64,000 bases of DNA from Robertkochia marina (GCF_004799345.1 NZ_SSMC01000002.1:434001-498000); one strand, 5' to 3'. Positions 47,062 to 56,025 are shown, counted from the first letter of the stretch. The notes: generated from the sequence alone by a model not told the origin. Numbers and translations: made by a program.

Positions 47062-47763
47062 CTAGAAGCCACAGGCTTCCCAAACTGCATCTCCCTGAGG
47101 CACCGGAGCCTCAATGATCAATGGCTCCTTCTTTACAGGGTGAATAAGCTCGAGCTTACGCGCATGCAGATGAATGCTGGCATCTTTATTACTTCTCGGG
47201 GCACCGTATTTCAAGTCTCCTTTTATTGGGGAGCCGATGGCGGAGAGCTGGGAGCGGATCTGGTGATGTCGCCCGGTTTCCAGATCGATTTCTAAAAGGG
47301 TGTAGCGGTCCAGTTCTTTTAAGGTGCGGTAGGAGAGGATGGCCTTTTTACTTTCGGGAACTTCTTTGCTATGGGCGTATGATTTGTTTTGCTTGGGATT
47401 GCGCTTCATCCAGTGCTCCAGGCGATCCTGCTGTTTTGGAGGGGCCGGTTGCACCACGGCCCAATAGGTCTTTTTAGTTTGCTTTTCTTTGAAAAGCTTG
47501 TTAAGACGGGGAAGAGCCTTGGATGTTTTGGCAAAAAGAACCACTCCGCTGGTAGGACGATCCAACCGGTGGACCACGCCTAAATAGACATTACCGGGTT
47601 TGTTGTATTTCTCCTTGAGGTATTCTTTGACTACTTCCGAGAGTGGTTTATCGCCGGTTTTGTCGCCCTGCACGATATCTCCCGGTCTCTTGTTCACCAC
47701 GATAATATGATTGTCCTCGTAGAGCACATCAAGATTTTTTGCCGTAGAGACCTCTTTTTTCAC
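47062..47763 (-). CDS. RluA-family RNA pseudouridine synthase
   Basis: A 233-residue enzyme converting a uridine in rRNA or tRNA to pseudouridine. The catalytic Asp sits in the family motif VVHRLDRPTSGVVLFAKT (about residue 65). The start YEDNHIIVVNKRPGDIVQGDK and the C-terminal HARKLELIHPVKKEPLIIEAP also fit. It has no S4 domain, so it is a short RluA-type; the target site cannot be predicted. It is 9 bases downstream of panB and likely cotranscribed. Confidence 0.92.
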   Translation of the reverse strand: MKKEVSTAKNLDVLYEDNHIIVVNKRPGDIVQGDKTGDKPLSEVVKEYLKEKYNKPGNVYLGVVHRLDRPTSGVVLFAKTSKALPRLNKLFKEKQTKKTYWAVVQPAPPKQQDRLEHWMKRNPKQNKSYAHSKEVPESKKAILSYRTLKELDRYTLLEIDLETGRHHQIRSQLSAIGSPIKGDLKYGAPRSNKDASIHLHARKLELIHPVKKEPLIIEAPVPQGDAVWEACGF

Positions 47764-47772
47764 AGAGTATTT

Positions 47773-48591
47773 TTAATAGGATTCCTCTTCGTTGGGGAAG
47801 TCAGTGCTTTTTACATCATCCACATATTGTCCTATGGCCTTGGTCATATCGTCATAGAGGTGCATATACCTTCTCAGGAAGCGCGGATTAAACTCATGGG
47901 TCATTCCCAAAAGATCATGAAGTACAAGGACCTGTCCGTCAACTCCACCTCCGGCACCGATCCCGATAACGGGGATGCTGACGCTTTCAGCAACCTCTTT
48001 GGCCAGGTGGGCAGGGATCTTTTCAAGCACAATGGCAAAACAACCGGAACGCTCCAGCATCTTGGCATCAGCTTTAAGCTTTTCAGCCTCTTCATCTTCT
48101 TTGGCGCGTACCGTATAGGTACCGAATTTATAGATGGACTGAGGGGTGAGCCCAAGGTGGCCCATCACCGGGATACCGGCATGCAAAATACGTTTGATAG
48201 AGTCTTTGATCTCCTTTCCTCCCTCGAGCTTCACAGCATGGCCGCCGCTCTCTTTCATGATACGAATGGCAGAGCGAAGCGCTTCTTTAGGATCACTTTG
48301 GTAGCTTCCGAAAGGAAGGTCAACCACTACCAGGGCACGATCAATTCCGCGTACTACAGAAGAGGCGTGGTAGATCATCTGATCGAGCGTAATAGGAAGG
48401 GTAGTTTCATGGCCGGCCATCACATTACTGGCAGAATCGCCTACCAGGATCACATCGACTCCGGCCCCGTCAACGATCTTGGCCATGGTGTAATCATAGG
48501 CGGTAAGCATGGAGATCTTCTCTCCGTTTTGCTTCATCTCCTGGATGGATTTTACCGTAACTTTTTTGTATTCCTTCTTGGCAACAGACAT
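47773..48591 (-). CDS. panB: 3-methyl-2-oxobutanoate hydroxymethyltransferase
   Basis: A 272-residue enzyme of pantothenate (coenzyme A) synthesis that adds a hydroxymethyl group from methylene-THF to 2-oxoisovalerate, the same oxo acid made by the ilv genes in this window. Family motifs: [34 protein letters not shown] at the N-terminus (in two blocks), [24 protein letters not shown], and [20 protein letters not shown]. The length is normal. Confidence 0.96.
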   Translation of the reverse strand: MSVAKKEYKKVTVKSIQEMKQNGEKISMLTAYDYTMAKIVDGAGVDVILVGDSASNVMAGHETTLPITLDQMIYHASSVVRGIDRALVVVDLPFGSYQSDPKEALRSAIRIMKESGGHAVKLEGGKEIKDSIKRILHAGIPVMGHLGLTPQSIYKFGTYTVRAKEDEEAEKLKADAKMLERSGCFAIVLEKIPAHLAKEVAESVSIPVIGIGAGGGVDGQVLVLHDLLGMTHEFNPRFLRRYMHLYDDMTKAIGQYVDDVKSTDFPNEEESY

Positions 48592-48669
48592 GTGGTTAGT
48601 TTTAATGAGGTGCTAAATTAGGATATTATTAAGGAAATTCCATAAAGGAGGCGAAGATTGTCATGAGGC

Positions 48670-48744
48670 GAAGGAGTGAAGAAGCAAATAAGCAAATGGG
48701 TAAATAGGCGAAGGGGCAAAGAAGTAAAGGGGCGAAGGGGAAAA
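48670..48744. repeat. Tandem repeat of AGCAAATA / AAAGGGGC units
   Basis: About nine imperfect units (AAGCAAATAAGCAAATGGGT and so on) grading into AAAGGGGCGAAGGGG. It is part of the gene-free stretch 48592-49203. Confidence 0.8.
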
Positions 48745-48755
48745 GTTGGAAATAA

Positions 48756-48982
48756 TCGTCTTCGCGAGGTTCGCATATTATATTTCTTGTGGTGGGAACG
48801 GATTTAAAATTAAAACAACAATGGGCTCCTTCCCCTGGTCAGGGGAAGGTGGCACCGGCTCTCGATATCAATCGAGGAGGCGGGGTCGGAAGGGGTTGTA
48901 TGCTGGTAAACCCGAATCAACCCGCCCCGTCTCATGGTTTCACCCTGATCCACCCCTCCCTGACCAGGGTGGGGAGCCTGTA
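48756..48982. repeat. 220-bp intergenic repeat, copy 2
   Basis: Same order of blocks as the copy at 37411: GTCTTCGCGAGGT, AATTAAAACAACAATGGGCT, CCTTCCCCTGGTCAGGGGAA, a variable centre, GAAGGGGTTGTATG, CAACCCGCCCCGTCTCA, GATCCACCCCTCCC, GGGTGGGGAGCC. The variable centre here is CTCGAT-ATCA-ATCGAG inside CCGGCTCT/GGAGGCGGGG. Confidence 0.75.
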
Positions 48983-49093
48983 TTTATTTTTCACTTTAGT
49001 ATATACCATCAGCAGTACTCCCACTGCTCAGGATCTCGCGTTTCCATGATGATTTGTGACCTAGTCACCTTATGAATTGATTACTGCAATTTG

Positions 49094-49136
49094 GCAGATT
49101 GCCACGTCAGGGCTATGCCCTGCCTCGCAATGACGT
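49094..49136. repeat. ATTGCC-frame hairpin repeat (TTGC/GCAA arms)
   Basis: GCAGATTGCCACGT, hairpin CAGGGC-TAT-GCCCTG, then CCTCGCAATGACG. The outer arms pair ATTGC with GCAAT. Confidence 0.85.
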
Positions 49137-49203
49137 AACTCGTAAACCGCAAACTGCAAACTGAAATAATCCTTACATTTAACAGAAAATAAAATCAATC
49201 AAC

Positions 49204-49662
49204 ATGAAATACAAACTAATAACCGCAGCCTTCCTTCTATTCTTCGGATTCACCCAGGCCCAATCAACCGAGGAAGAAGCGGTAAAACAAGTGGTAGTCG
49301 ATTTTTTCGAAGCTTTTCACAAGCAGGATACCGCTGCTCTGAGGGCAATGGCCTTACCTGATTCCCACATGGAAAGCATTGGCAAAGACGAGGAAGGAAA
49401 GATCATGCTCCGGAAAAGCACCTATGATGAATTTCTTGGTCGCATTGCCGGTATTTCTCCTGATATGGAGTTCAAGGAAGAACTCACGGATTACATTGTT
49501 AAAGTGGATGGCGCCATGGCCAATGCCTGGACTCCCTATAAATTCTGGATCAATGGTGAATTAAGCCACTGCGGGGTGAATTCGTTTCAGATGATCAAAC
49601 AAGACGACACTTGGAGGATATTTTATATTGTTGACACGAGGAGGCGTGAGGGGTGTGAATGA
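49204..49662 (+). CDS. Exported NTF2-like/SnoaL-like protein
   Basis: A 152-residue protein with a signal peptide (cleavage near TQAQS, residue 20) and a single NTF2-like domain. The family pattern is a helix EEAVKQVVVDFFEAFHKQDTAALRAMA, then a strand-rich half ending VNSFQMIKQDDTWRIFYIVDTRR. NTF2-like proteins bind small ligands or act as hydrolases or isomerases; nothing here fixes the role. It stands alone among repeats; the hairpin at 49741 with its T-run may end its transcript. Confidence 0.82.
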   Translation: MKYKLITAAFLLFFGFTQAQSTEEEAVKQVVVDFFEAFHKQDTAALRAMALPDSHMESIGKDEEGKIMLRKSTYDEFLGRIAGISPDMEFKEELTDYIVKVDGAMANAWTPYKFWINGELSHCGVNSFQMIKQDDTWRIFYIVDTRRREGCE

Positions 49663-49740
49663 TTATTTCTATCTGTACCGTTCCAATTAAAGGCGGTAAC
49701 CTGTCTTTATTAAGAACTAGATATTTTAAATATACCGTAT

Positions 49741-49800
49741 GTGCCAGCCTGATTTTTATTTCCCCGCCCTAAAGGGAGAAAATCCGGCTGGCATTTTTTT
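49741..49800. repeat. Variable-arm hairpin H1 (core CCCCGCCCTAAAGGG)
   Basis: Arms TGCCAGCCTGATTTT and AAAATCCGGCTGGCA (15 bp, one mismatch) enclose TATTTCCCCGCCCTAAAGGGAG; T7 follows. It is oriented plus and pairs as an inverted couple with H2 64 bases on. It may also act as a terminator for the gene at 49204. Confidence 0.85.
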
Positions 49801-49863
49801 GACTTACTGCTCTATTTCGATTTGAATTACCCTTCCGAATAATGTGATTTAACAGATTTCAAT

Positions 49864-49920
49864 GCTTGTATCTCTTTTTTGCGCCCTTTAGGGTGGGGAA
49901 AGGAAAAAAGAGATACAAGG
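49864..49920. repeat. Variable-arm hairpin H2 (core inverted)
   Basis: Arms CTTGTATCTCTTTTTT and AAAAAAGAGATACAAG (perfect 16 bp) enclose GCGCCCTTTAGGGTGGGGAA, the reverse complement of the H1 core type. The arms are unrelated to those of H1. The gene-free stretch 49663-50065 holds H1 and H2 and little else. Confidence 0.88.
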
Positions 49921-50065
49921 AGGTTTTGTTTAATACCTGCTTTCTGTTCGATATCTCCGCTGTCAATTTAAGTAACGGAAATAGCAAAGATCCCGCCCTT
50001 GGCGGGATTAATTCCCACGGTCCTGAGCTGCTACGCCAATCCTGGCTTGCACCTCAGGGTGGTCA

Positions 50066-51490
50066 TTAACAATCTGATAAATACACACCTACCGCCAAGC
50101 CCCCTTCAGAGGTTTCTTTGTATTTCGAGTTCATATCCTTAGCTGTTTCCCACATGGTGTTCACTACCTTGTCCAGAGGAACTTTAGCATCAAGAGGGTC
50201 GGATTCCATAGCGAGTTCTGCGGCATTGATGGCCTTGATAGCACCCATGGAATTACGTTCTATACATGGTATTTGTACGAGTCCGCCGATGGGATCACAG
50301 GTGAGTCCGAGGTGATGCTCCATGGCAATCTCTGAGGCCATAAGGACTTGCTCCGGAGTTCCGCCTAGCAATTCGGTAAGGGCTCCGGCAGCCATGGCAC
50401 TGGAAACCCCGATCTCCGCCTGGCAGCCTCCCATGGCAGCAGAGATGGTGGCTCCTTTCTTGAAGATACTGCCTATTTCACTGGCCACCAAAAGGAATTT
50501 CTTGATCTCTTCAAACCCTGCCTCGTGATTTTCGATCACCAGGTAATACATGAGTACGGCCGGGATCACTCCTGCACTTCCATTGGTAGGAGCGGTTACT
50601 ACGCGTCCGAGGGATGCGTTTACTTCATTCACGCTCAATGCAAAGCAGGATACCCATTTAAGGATCTGGCGGAATTTCACCTCCGTCTTTCGAATGGCTG
50701 CGATCCAGTCGTGCGGATTACTGTAAATCACCTCTCCTTTGAGTCGCTGGTGCATTTCAAAGGCACGACGTCGTACGTTGAGTCCCCCGGGTAATACTCC
50801 CTGGGTGTGACATCCGGTATACATAGACTCCAGCATGGTGTTCCAGATGCGGTTGATCTCCTTATCGATCTCCTCATCAGTACGAAGAGAGCGTTCGTTA
50901 GTAAGTACTACATCGGAAATGTTGAGCCCGGTTTCTTTACAACAGGCCAGAAGCTCGTTTCCATTCTGTATGGGGTGGGGAAAGGTCTTAAAGATTTGTA
51001 GATTCTCCTTGGCGTGCTCCCGTTCTTCTTTTACTACGAATCCTCCTCCAATACTATAATAGGTCTCAGTGGTGCTCGTTCCATTCCTGAGAAACCCTTC
51101 AAATCGGATTCCGTTAGCGTGGAAAGGTAGAAAGTCCCTATGGAAAATAATATCGTCTTTATGACAAAAAGGAAGAATGATCTCATTGTTAAGACGTAAT
51201 TCTTTTGTGGTCTTGATTTGTTCAATAAGGGTATTGATATCTTCCACCGGAAAATACTCCGGATCACACCCGGAAAGTCCCAATAAGATCGCCAGGTCGG
51301 TAGCGTGACCTTTCCCGGTGAGAGAGAGGGAACCGTATACATGAACCTTAAGGCTCACCAGCTCGTTAAAGGTGCCTTCCTCCTTCAATTCTCCCAGCCA
51401 GCGTTCTGCCGCTCTCCACGGTCCGAGGGTATGTGAACTACTCGGCCCGATCCCAATCTTCAACATGTCGAAAACACTGATGCACTCCAT
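50066..51490 (-). CDS. sdaA: L-serine ammonia-lyase (iron-sulfur type)
   Basis: A 474-residue single-chain L-serine dehydratase converting serine to pyruvate and ammonia, with an oxygen-labile [4Fe-4S] cluster rather than PLP. The N-terminal domain has [17 protein letters not shown], and the C-terminal domain carries the cluster cysteines in [18 protein letters not shown] (about residue 365) and [18 protein letters not shown] (about 400-410). [14 protein letters not shown] (about 300) is also typical. It is single and monocistronic by spacing, linking serine breakdown to pyruvate. Confidence 0.95.
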   Translation of the reverse strand: MECISVFDMLKIGIGPSSSHTLGPWRAAERWLGELKEEGTFNELVSLKVHVYGSLSLTGKGHATDLAILLGLSGCDPEYFPVEDINTLIEQIKTTKELRLNNEIILPFCHKDDIIFHRDFLPFHANGIRFEGFLRNGTSTTETYYSIGGGFVVKEEREHAKENLQIFKTFPHPIQNGNELLACCKETGLNISDVVLTNERSLRTDEEIDKEINRIWNTMLESMYTGCHTQGVLPGGLNVRRRAFEMHQRLKGEVIYSNPHDWIAAIRKTEVKFRQILKWVSCFALSVNEVNASLGRVVTAPTNGSAGVIPAVLMYYLVIENHEAGFEEIKKFLLVASEIGSIFKKGATISAAMGGCQAEIGVSSAMAAGALTELLGGTPEQVLMASEIAMEHHLGLTCDPIGGLVQIPCIERNSMGAIKAINAAELAMESDPLDAKVPLDKVVNTMWETAKDMNSKYKETSEGGLAVGVYLSDC

Positions 51491-51570
51491 AGTACGAAAA
51501 CGTTTTAGGTGGCTGCAAATATAGTTTTTTTTGGTTATGCTGTTATACCGTTATGCGGTTATTCGGTTGG

Positions 51571-51609
51571 GTCATTGCGAGCCTCGCAACGCGAGGTGTG
51601 GCAATCTGC
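51571..51609. repeat. ATTGCC-frame hairpin repeat (TTGC/GCAA arms)
   Basis: GTCATTGCGAG, hairpin CCTCGC-AAC-GCGAGG, then TGTGGCAATCTGC. The outer arms pair ATTGC with GCAAT. It lies just after a CCGTTATG array in the gene-free stretch 51491-52305. Confidence 0.85.
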
Positions 51610-51741
51610 AAGGTTGGAGTTATGGTGCAATAAGATTAAGCGGTCATTCAGATGTTACGAAGATCGGGGTACTTTGCCTGCGGTTTGGCAGGTGGAGAGG
51701 AGAGGGTGGATAAATGATTTTTTTTTGTGCTTAGCTGTGTC

Positions 51742-51791
51742 TAAGCCTGATTTTTATTTCCCCGCCCTAAAGGGTGCAAAAATCAGGCTTA
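51742..51791. repeat. Variable-arm hairpin H3 (core CCCCGCCCTAAAGGG)
   Basis: Arms TAAGCCTGATTTTT and AAAAATCAGGCTTA (perfect 14 bp) enclose ATTTCCCCGCCCTAAAGGGTGC. Its 5' half shares AGCCTGATTTTTATTTCCCC with H1. Confidence 0.88.
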
Positions 51792-51928
51792 TACTTGGTT
51801 AGCCCCCTTTTTGTCATAATCTAATAATGTGTGTATGAATTCCATATAAATTTCCCCTATTTAAGCAATGATTATTGGATTGGCTCTTTAAATGAGGTTG
51901 AATAATCTTGATGTGTGATTGAATATGC

Positions 51929-51971
51929 TGGCCTTCCTGCGCCCTTTAGGGTTGGGGAAGGAGGAAGGCCA
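51929..51971. repeat. Variable-arm hairpin H4 (core inverted)
   Basis: Arms TGGCCTTCCT and AGGAAGGCCA (perfect 10 bp) enclose GCGCCCTTTAGGGTTGGGGA. It is inverted relative to H3, 137 bases away. Confidence 0.85.
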
Positions 51972-52048
51972 TTATTATATGAGCTAATTAATTAACATAT
52001 TTGAGAGTTGGTGGAAGGAGTATATGTTTATCTGTCAGGTTGTTTTTA

Positions 52049-52139
52049 GCCTCTTTTCTCACCATTTTATTCGCATACTTGTTATTTTACGGGAGCTCAT
52101 GAGGGCTTCGCCGTTGGGCTGGGGAAAAAGAAAAGAGGC
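52049..52139. repeat. Variable-arm hairpin H5 (variant core)
   Basis: Arms GCCTCTTTTCT and AGAAAAGAGGC (perfect 11 bp) enclose about 69 bases that end in GGGCTTCGCCGTTGGGCTGG, a diverged or replaced core. A GTAC-type array follows (52138-52200). Confidence 0.6.
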
Positions 52140-52305
52140 GTACCCCGTACCCTCTTATCGACCGAAGCCTTGGCGAAGGTTGACGTACCCCGTAACCTAC
52201 CCTTGCAACAAAAAGCAACATTCAAACCCAAAAACCGCAAAAAGCTGTAAAAATATTCTTTCTTCCTTGCTGAAATTTTATATCTTCATCGTCTAAATTT
52301 TAAGC

Positions 52306-53316
52306 ATGGAACTTACTCTAAAGAAATATGTATTGCAATTGGAATTTACCTTTTCCATCTCCCGGGAATCCTACGATTTCCAGGACTCTCTCATTATAGC
52401 CCTTTCTCAGAATGGTAAAACCGGGTATGGAGAAGCGACCTCGAATCCGTACTATAAGATCACGGTTGAATCGATGATGAAAGAGATCGAAGCCATTCGC
52501 TCCGAGATCGAAGCCTGGTCGATGGAGGATCCTTCAGAATTTCATGCTTTTTTGAAAAGTAAAGGGCTATCCAATTTTGCGATCTGTGCACTGGATCTTG
52601 CCGCCAATGACTTATGGGGCAAGCTTAAAGGAAAACCGTTGTATGAATTGTGGGAGACTGATAATTCCACCTATCCAAGAACGAATTATACGATCGGGAT
52701 CGACACGGTTGAAAAAATGGTCGAGAAGATGCAGAAAAAACCCTGGCCGCTTTATAAGATCAAATTAGGAACGGACAGGGATGTAGAGATTGTAACTGAA
52801 CTCAGAAAACATTCAGATGCTGTATTTCGTATTGATGCCAACTGCGCCTGGACGGCCGAGCAGGCCCTGGAATATGCTCCAAAACTGAAAGAATTGGGAG
52901 TGGAATTCCTGGAGCAGCCCCTGAAGGCTGATGACCTGGAAGGTTATAAAAAGCTCATAGAAGGCTCTGCGCTTCCTGTGATCGCTGATGAAAGCTGTAT
53001 CGTGGAGGAGGATGTCGAGAAATGTGCAGGGTATTTTCACGGAATCAATATCAAACTGACCAAATGCGGCGGACTCACCCCGGCGCTTCGAATGATCAAA
53101 AGAGCAAGGGAGCTGGATCTGAAGGTGATGGTGGGCTGTATGACGGAATCTACGGTAGGTATTTCAGCCATCGCACAATTAATTCCGCAATTGGATTATG
53201 TGGATATGGACGGTGCTTTGCTTTTAAAGAAAGATATAGCCACCGGGGTGAAGATCAATCCGGATGCCTCCGTGATATTCCCTGAAGAAGCCGGTAGTGG
53301 TGTAAACCTTTTATAA
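52306..53316 (+). CDS. Dipeptide epimerase (L-Ala-D/L-Glu type), enolase superfamily
   Basis: A 336-residue muconate-lactonizing subgroup enzyme. The active-site set of dipeptide epimerases is present: the KxK pair in LYKIKLGTD (about residue 150), metal ligands in RIDANCAW, LEQPL and ADESC (about 177, 205, 230), the second Lys in INIKLTKCGGL (about 250) and the C-terminal DMDGALLL. Members invert the Glu centre of L-Ala-D-Glu released from murein, allowing ordinary peptidases to use it. It is first in an operon with a PLP enzyme and an NlpC/P60 peptidase, which supports the murein role. Confidence 0.9.
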   Translation: MELTLKKYVLQLEFTFSISRESYDFQDSLIIALSQNGKTGYGEATSNPYYKITVESMMKEIEAIRSEIEAWSMEDPSEFHAFLKSKGLSNFAICALDLAANDLWGKLKGKPLYELWETDNSTYPRTNYTIGIDTVEKMVEKMQKKPWPLYKIKLGTDRDVEIVTELRKHSDAVFRIDANCAWTAEQALEYAPKLKELGVEFLEQPLKADDLEGYKKLIEGSALPVIADESCIVEEDVEKCAGYFHGINIKLTKCGGLTPALRMIKRARELDLKVMVGCMTESTVGISAIAQLIPQLDYVDMDGALLLKKDIATGVKINPDASVIFPEEAGSGVNLL

Positions 53317-54365
53317 TGGGGTACGAGATCGATCATTTTCCCGGACGAACCCTGGTAACTGATAAAGGGGAGTACATCTATTTTGGGGGTACGGCCTATC
53401 TCGGGCTGCAAACCCATCCGGAGTTTCTCGAGCGATATCAAAAAAACCTGGAGGTTTACGGTACCACCTATGCGGCTTCCCGCCACTCCAATGTACAACT
53501 GAATCCCTTTGAAAGGGGAGAGCAGTGGTTGGCAGGCATTACAGGTGCAGAAAAAGCACTCTATGTATCCTCCGGTTTTGCCGCCTGTCAGCTGGTACGT
53601 AAGTATATGGGTATGCAGGACTATAAAATGTTCTTTGCCCCCCACACTCATGCAGCTCTGCGATTACCGGGAGATGAGAATGTAGCGGACTGGTTTCTTT
53701 TGAGAAAGGAATTAGTGGGATATCTTGATAAACATCAGGATGTTACCCCTGTATTGTTTGTAGATACGGTGGACTTTGCCGGGGAAAAGCCCTTGCAATT
53801 GGATCTTCTGAAGACCCTTCCTCTGGAAAAGATCAGCCTGGTAGCCGACGATTCCCATGCCATCGGAATTACAGGGCAGCAGGGAGGAGGCAGTTACAGT
53901 ACACTTAAATCTTTGGAACCAAAACACCTTGTAGTAGTGGGTTCTATGGGAAAAGGCTTTGCCATTGGAGGCGGATTTCTCCTGGGTGAAGCGAAGGATC
54001 TGCTAAAAATTGAACAAGACCCCTGGTTTGGCGGCAGCGGCCCCGGAACCCCGGCCGGATTGATGACATTGATTGAGTCAGCAGAATTACTGGAGGCACA
54101 AAGAAAGCAATTGATGGCGAATACTGAATTGTTTGTCCATGCATGCAAATATCTTGACCGGTTTTCCTGGAGTGAAGGGTATCCCTGTTTTACGGTTTCT
54201 GATAATGACTTACCGGGTTATCTTGAAAATCGAGGTATGGTCATCACCAATTTTCATTATCCCAACGCGAATTCACCCCTGATGTGTCGCATCGTCATTT
54301 CGGCATTTCATACAGAAAATGATATATTGCGGCTCGCCACAACGCTTAATGATTATTATAAATAA
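53316..54365 (+). CDS. PLP-dependent alpha-oxoamine synthase-like enzyme
   Basis: A 349-residue fold-type I PLP enzyme resembling 8-amino-7-oxononanoate synthase and 2-amino-3-ketobutyrate CoA ligase. Features: YFGGTAYLGLQTHPE at the N-terminus, ASRHSNVQLNPFE, VSSGFAACQLV, the PLP-ring Asp/His in ADDSHAIG and the Schiff-base Lys in VGSMGKGFAIGGG (about residue 213). It is shorter than those enzymes by about 40 residues. It overlaps the epimerase by one base (TAATG) and precedes an NlpC/P60 peptidase, so a role with murein-derived amino acids is likelier than biotin synthesis. The reaction is unknown. Confidence 0.82.
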   Translation: MGYEIDHFPGRTLVTDKGEYIYFGGTAYLGLQTHPEFLERYQKNLEVYGTTYAASRHSNVQLNPFERGEQWLAGITGAEKALYVSSGFAACQLVRKYMGMQDYKMFFAPHTHAALRLPGDENVADWFLLRKELVGYLDKHQDVTPVLFVDTVDFAGEKPLQLDLLKTLPLEKISLVADDSHAIGITGQQGGGSYSTLKSLEPKHLVVVGSMGKGFAIGGGFLLGEAKDLLKIEQDPWFGGSGPGTPAGLMTLIESAELLEAQRKQLMANTELFVHACKYLDRFSWSEGYPCFTVSDNDLPGYLENRGMVITNFHYPNANSPLMCRIVISAFHTENDILRLATTLNDYYK

Positions 54366-54401
54366 TATAAACAACATTATATAATTAAACCCTCAAATTT
54401 C

Positions 54402-55625
54402 ATGACACTGTCAAGAAGCCTGAAATCACTCCGTACCCTCGTACCTACGTACCCTCGTACCTACTCCTTACTCACCCTGATCCTCACTCTCATACTGACT
54501 TCCTGTTCGCAGAAAACTACATCCAATGCAGAAGTTGAAAAGCTGCTAGCCGATCTCCAACAAACCTACGCTCCTGACAAACGGGTTGCCCGTTTTCATT
54601 TGGAACTTGAGTCTTCAGGAGCATCATGGGTATTAAAAGGACAGAGCGATCAGCCAAAGGCTATGGCCATATTAGTGGACTCTTTAAAGGGATTGGGTAT
54701 ACAATACATGGATAGTGTACAACAACTTCCTGCTCCGGAATTGGAAGGAGATACCCTGGGGGTGGTACGATTATCGGTTGCTAATCTGAGATCCAATCCC
54801 GGGCATTCCCAGGAACTGGCCACCCAGGCCACCTTGGGGACTGTGGTGAAGGTATTGATGAAGCAAGGTGGCTGGCACTTGGTGCAAACGCCTGATGGTT
54901 ATATTGCCTGGGCTGATAGCGGTGCCCTGGAGCATATGAATGTAGCAGAGTTAGAAGCATGGAAAGAAAAATCAAAACTGGTCTACACGGCCCAGTACGG
55001 GCGTTCAAAAAGTAGGCCTACCGAAGAAGGTGAGATCATATCAGACCTTGTGGTGGGAGATGTTCTTGCTTTTTTAGGAGAAAAAGACGGTTATTACAAA
55101 TCGGAATATCCCGACGGACGAGAAGCTTATATCCCCATGTCAGATGCTATTCCATATGATCTTTGGATGGAGGCCATGGAAACCGATGAAGCTGCCTTAA
55201 CTGAAACCGCTCATGAATTGATCGGACTCCCTTATTTATGGGGAGGTACTTCAGCTAAAGGAGTGGATTGCAGCGGATTCACAAAGACCGTATATTTTCT
55301 GAATGGAATTGTTTTGCCTCGTGATGCCTCTCAGCAGGTGAAGAGCGGTATGCTGGTAGATGAAAAAGGTGATTTCTCTAAGCTCCAACCCGGTGATCTG
55401 TTATTCTTTGGAAGCTACCGGGAAGACGGCAGCGAAAAAGTCACCCACGTTGGCATGTGGATCGGCGATAACCAATTTATCCACTCTTCGGGAGATGTCC
55501 ACATTTCCAGCATGGACCCTCAGGCAGACAACTACGATGAATTTAACCGCAATCGTTATTTCAGAGCCAAGCGTATTCTTGGGAATTTGACTCCTGATGT
55601 GAAAAGGGTGAGTGAGGTTTATTAA
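54402..55625 (+). CDS. NlpC/P60 (C40) peptidase lipoprotein with SH3-like domains
   Basis: A 407-residue murein peptidase of the YkfC type. It has a lipoprotein signal (lipobox LTSC, Cys about residue 35), two bacterial SH3-like regions (about 115-190 and 190-250), and a C-terminal NlpC/P60 domain with the catalytic Cys in GVDCSGFTKT (about 290), His in THVGMWIGD (about 350) and the third His in IHSSGDVH. It likely cuts gamma-D-Glu-diamino acid bonds in murein peptides, feeding the epimerase upstream. The start of the signal peptide (RTLVPTYPRTYS) is encoded by the GTAC intergenic repeat. Confidence 0.92.
   Translation: MTLSRSLKSLRTLVPTYPRTYSLLTLILTLILTSCSQKTTSNAEVEKLLADLQQTYAPDKRVARFHLELESSGASWVLKGQSDQPKAMAILVDSLKGLGIQYMDSVQQLPAPELEGDTLGVVRLSVANLRSNPGHSQELATQATLGTVVKVLMKQGGWHLVQTPDGYIAWADSGALEHMNVAELEAWKEKSKLVYTAQYGRSKSRPTEEGEIISDLVVGDVLAFLGEKDGYYKSEYPDGREAYIPMSDAIPYDLWMEAMETDEAALTETAHELIGLPYLWGGTSAKGVDCSGFTKTVYFLNGIVLPRDASQQVKSGMLVDEKGDFSKLQPGDLLFFGSYREDGSEKVTHVGMWIGDNQFIHSSGDVHISSMDPQADNYDEFNRNRYFRAKRILGNLTPDVKRVSEVY
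54430..54466. repeat. GTAC repeat inside the NlpC/P60 signal peptide region
   Basis: CCGTACCCTCGTACCTACGT followed by ACCCTCGTACCTACT: four units of CGTACCCT/CGTACCTA, in frame, between the start codon and the hydrophobic core. Confidence 0.9.
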
Positions 55626-55626
55626 T

Positions 55627-55718
55627 TCGGGTACGAAAGTACGGAGGTACGGGGGTACGAAGGTTGGTAAAAAGCATCGTCTTCACGAATCCCGCCTTGG
55701 CGGGATGTGGTGATCTCC
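55627..55718. repeat. GTAC array followed by ATTGCC-frame repeat (TCAC/GTGA arms)
   Basis: GGGTACGAAAGTACGGAGG and further units, then CGTCTTCACGAAT, hairpin CCCGCC-TT-GGCGGG, then ATGTGGTGATCTCC. The outer arms pair TCAC with GTGA, a third combination besides TTGC/GCAA and TCGC/GCGA. Confidence 0.8.
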
Positions 55719-55845
55719 CTATTAAAGTACCGGGTATAATTTAATATAACTCAATAGACTTCAGTAATAAGCTCAGGGGGGCCTTGGCAACTGAACTGCT
55801 GCTCAGGATCTTTCATTTCCATGGATTATTTTCACCTTCTCACCT

Positions 55846-55925
55846 AGTCACCTAGTCACCTAGTCACCTAGTAACCTAGTAACCCGTAACCCGTAACCCG
55901 TAACCCGTACCCCGTAACCTAATAA
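55846..55925. repeat. Tandem repeat of TAGTCACC / CGTAACC units
   Basis: Perfect 8-base TAGTCACC units grading into TAGTAACC, CCGTAACC and CCGTACCC. It is part of the 400-base gene-free stretch before 56026, with the array and repeat at 55627. Confidence 0.9.
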
Positions 55926-56025
55926 CTTACCTTTTTAACTATAATTTCATTTTCGATCAAAACACCTTAACTAACTGAAAATCAGTATCTTTTCGTACCT
56001 TGACGGGCAAACCAATAAATATGAA

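Noticed and set aside
47707-48621. A 304-codon plus-strand frame opposite panB
   Set aside because: It is the antisense shadow of panB, whose reverse-strand product is a clear family match. Its composition is not protein-like.
49741-49920. Paired hairpins considered as integron attC sites
   Set aside because: attC sites keep their outer ends (GTTRRRY/RYYYAAC) and vary inside, the reverse of what is seen, and there is no integrase or cassette gene array.
52024-52296. A 90-codon plus-strand frame
   Set aside because: It runs across the hairpin H5 and GTAC repeats; a by-product of repeat sequence.
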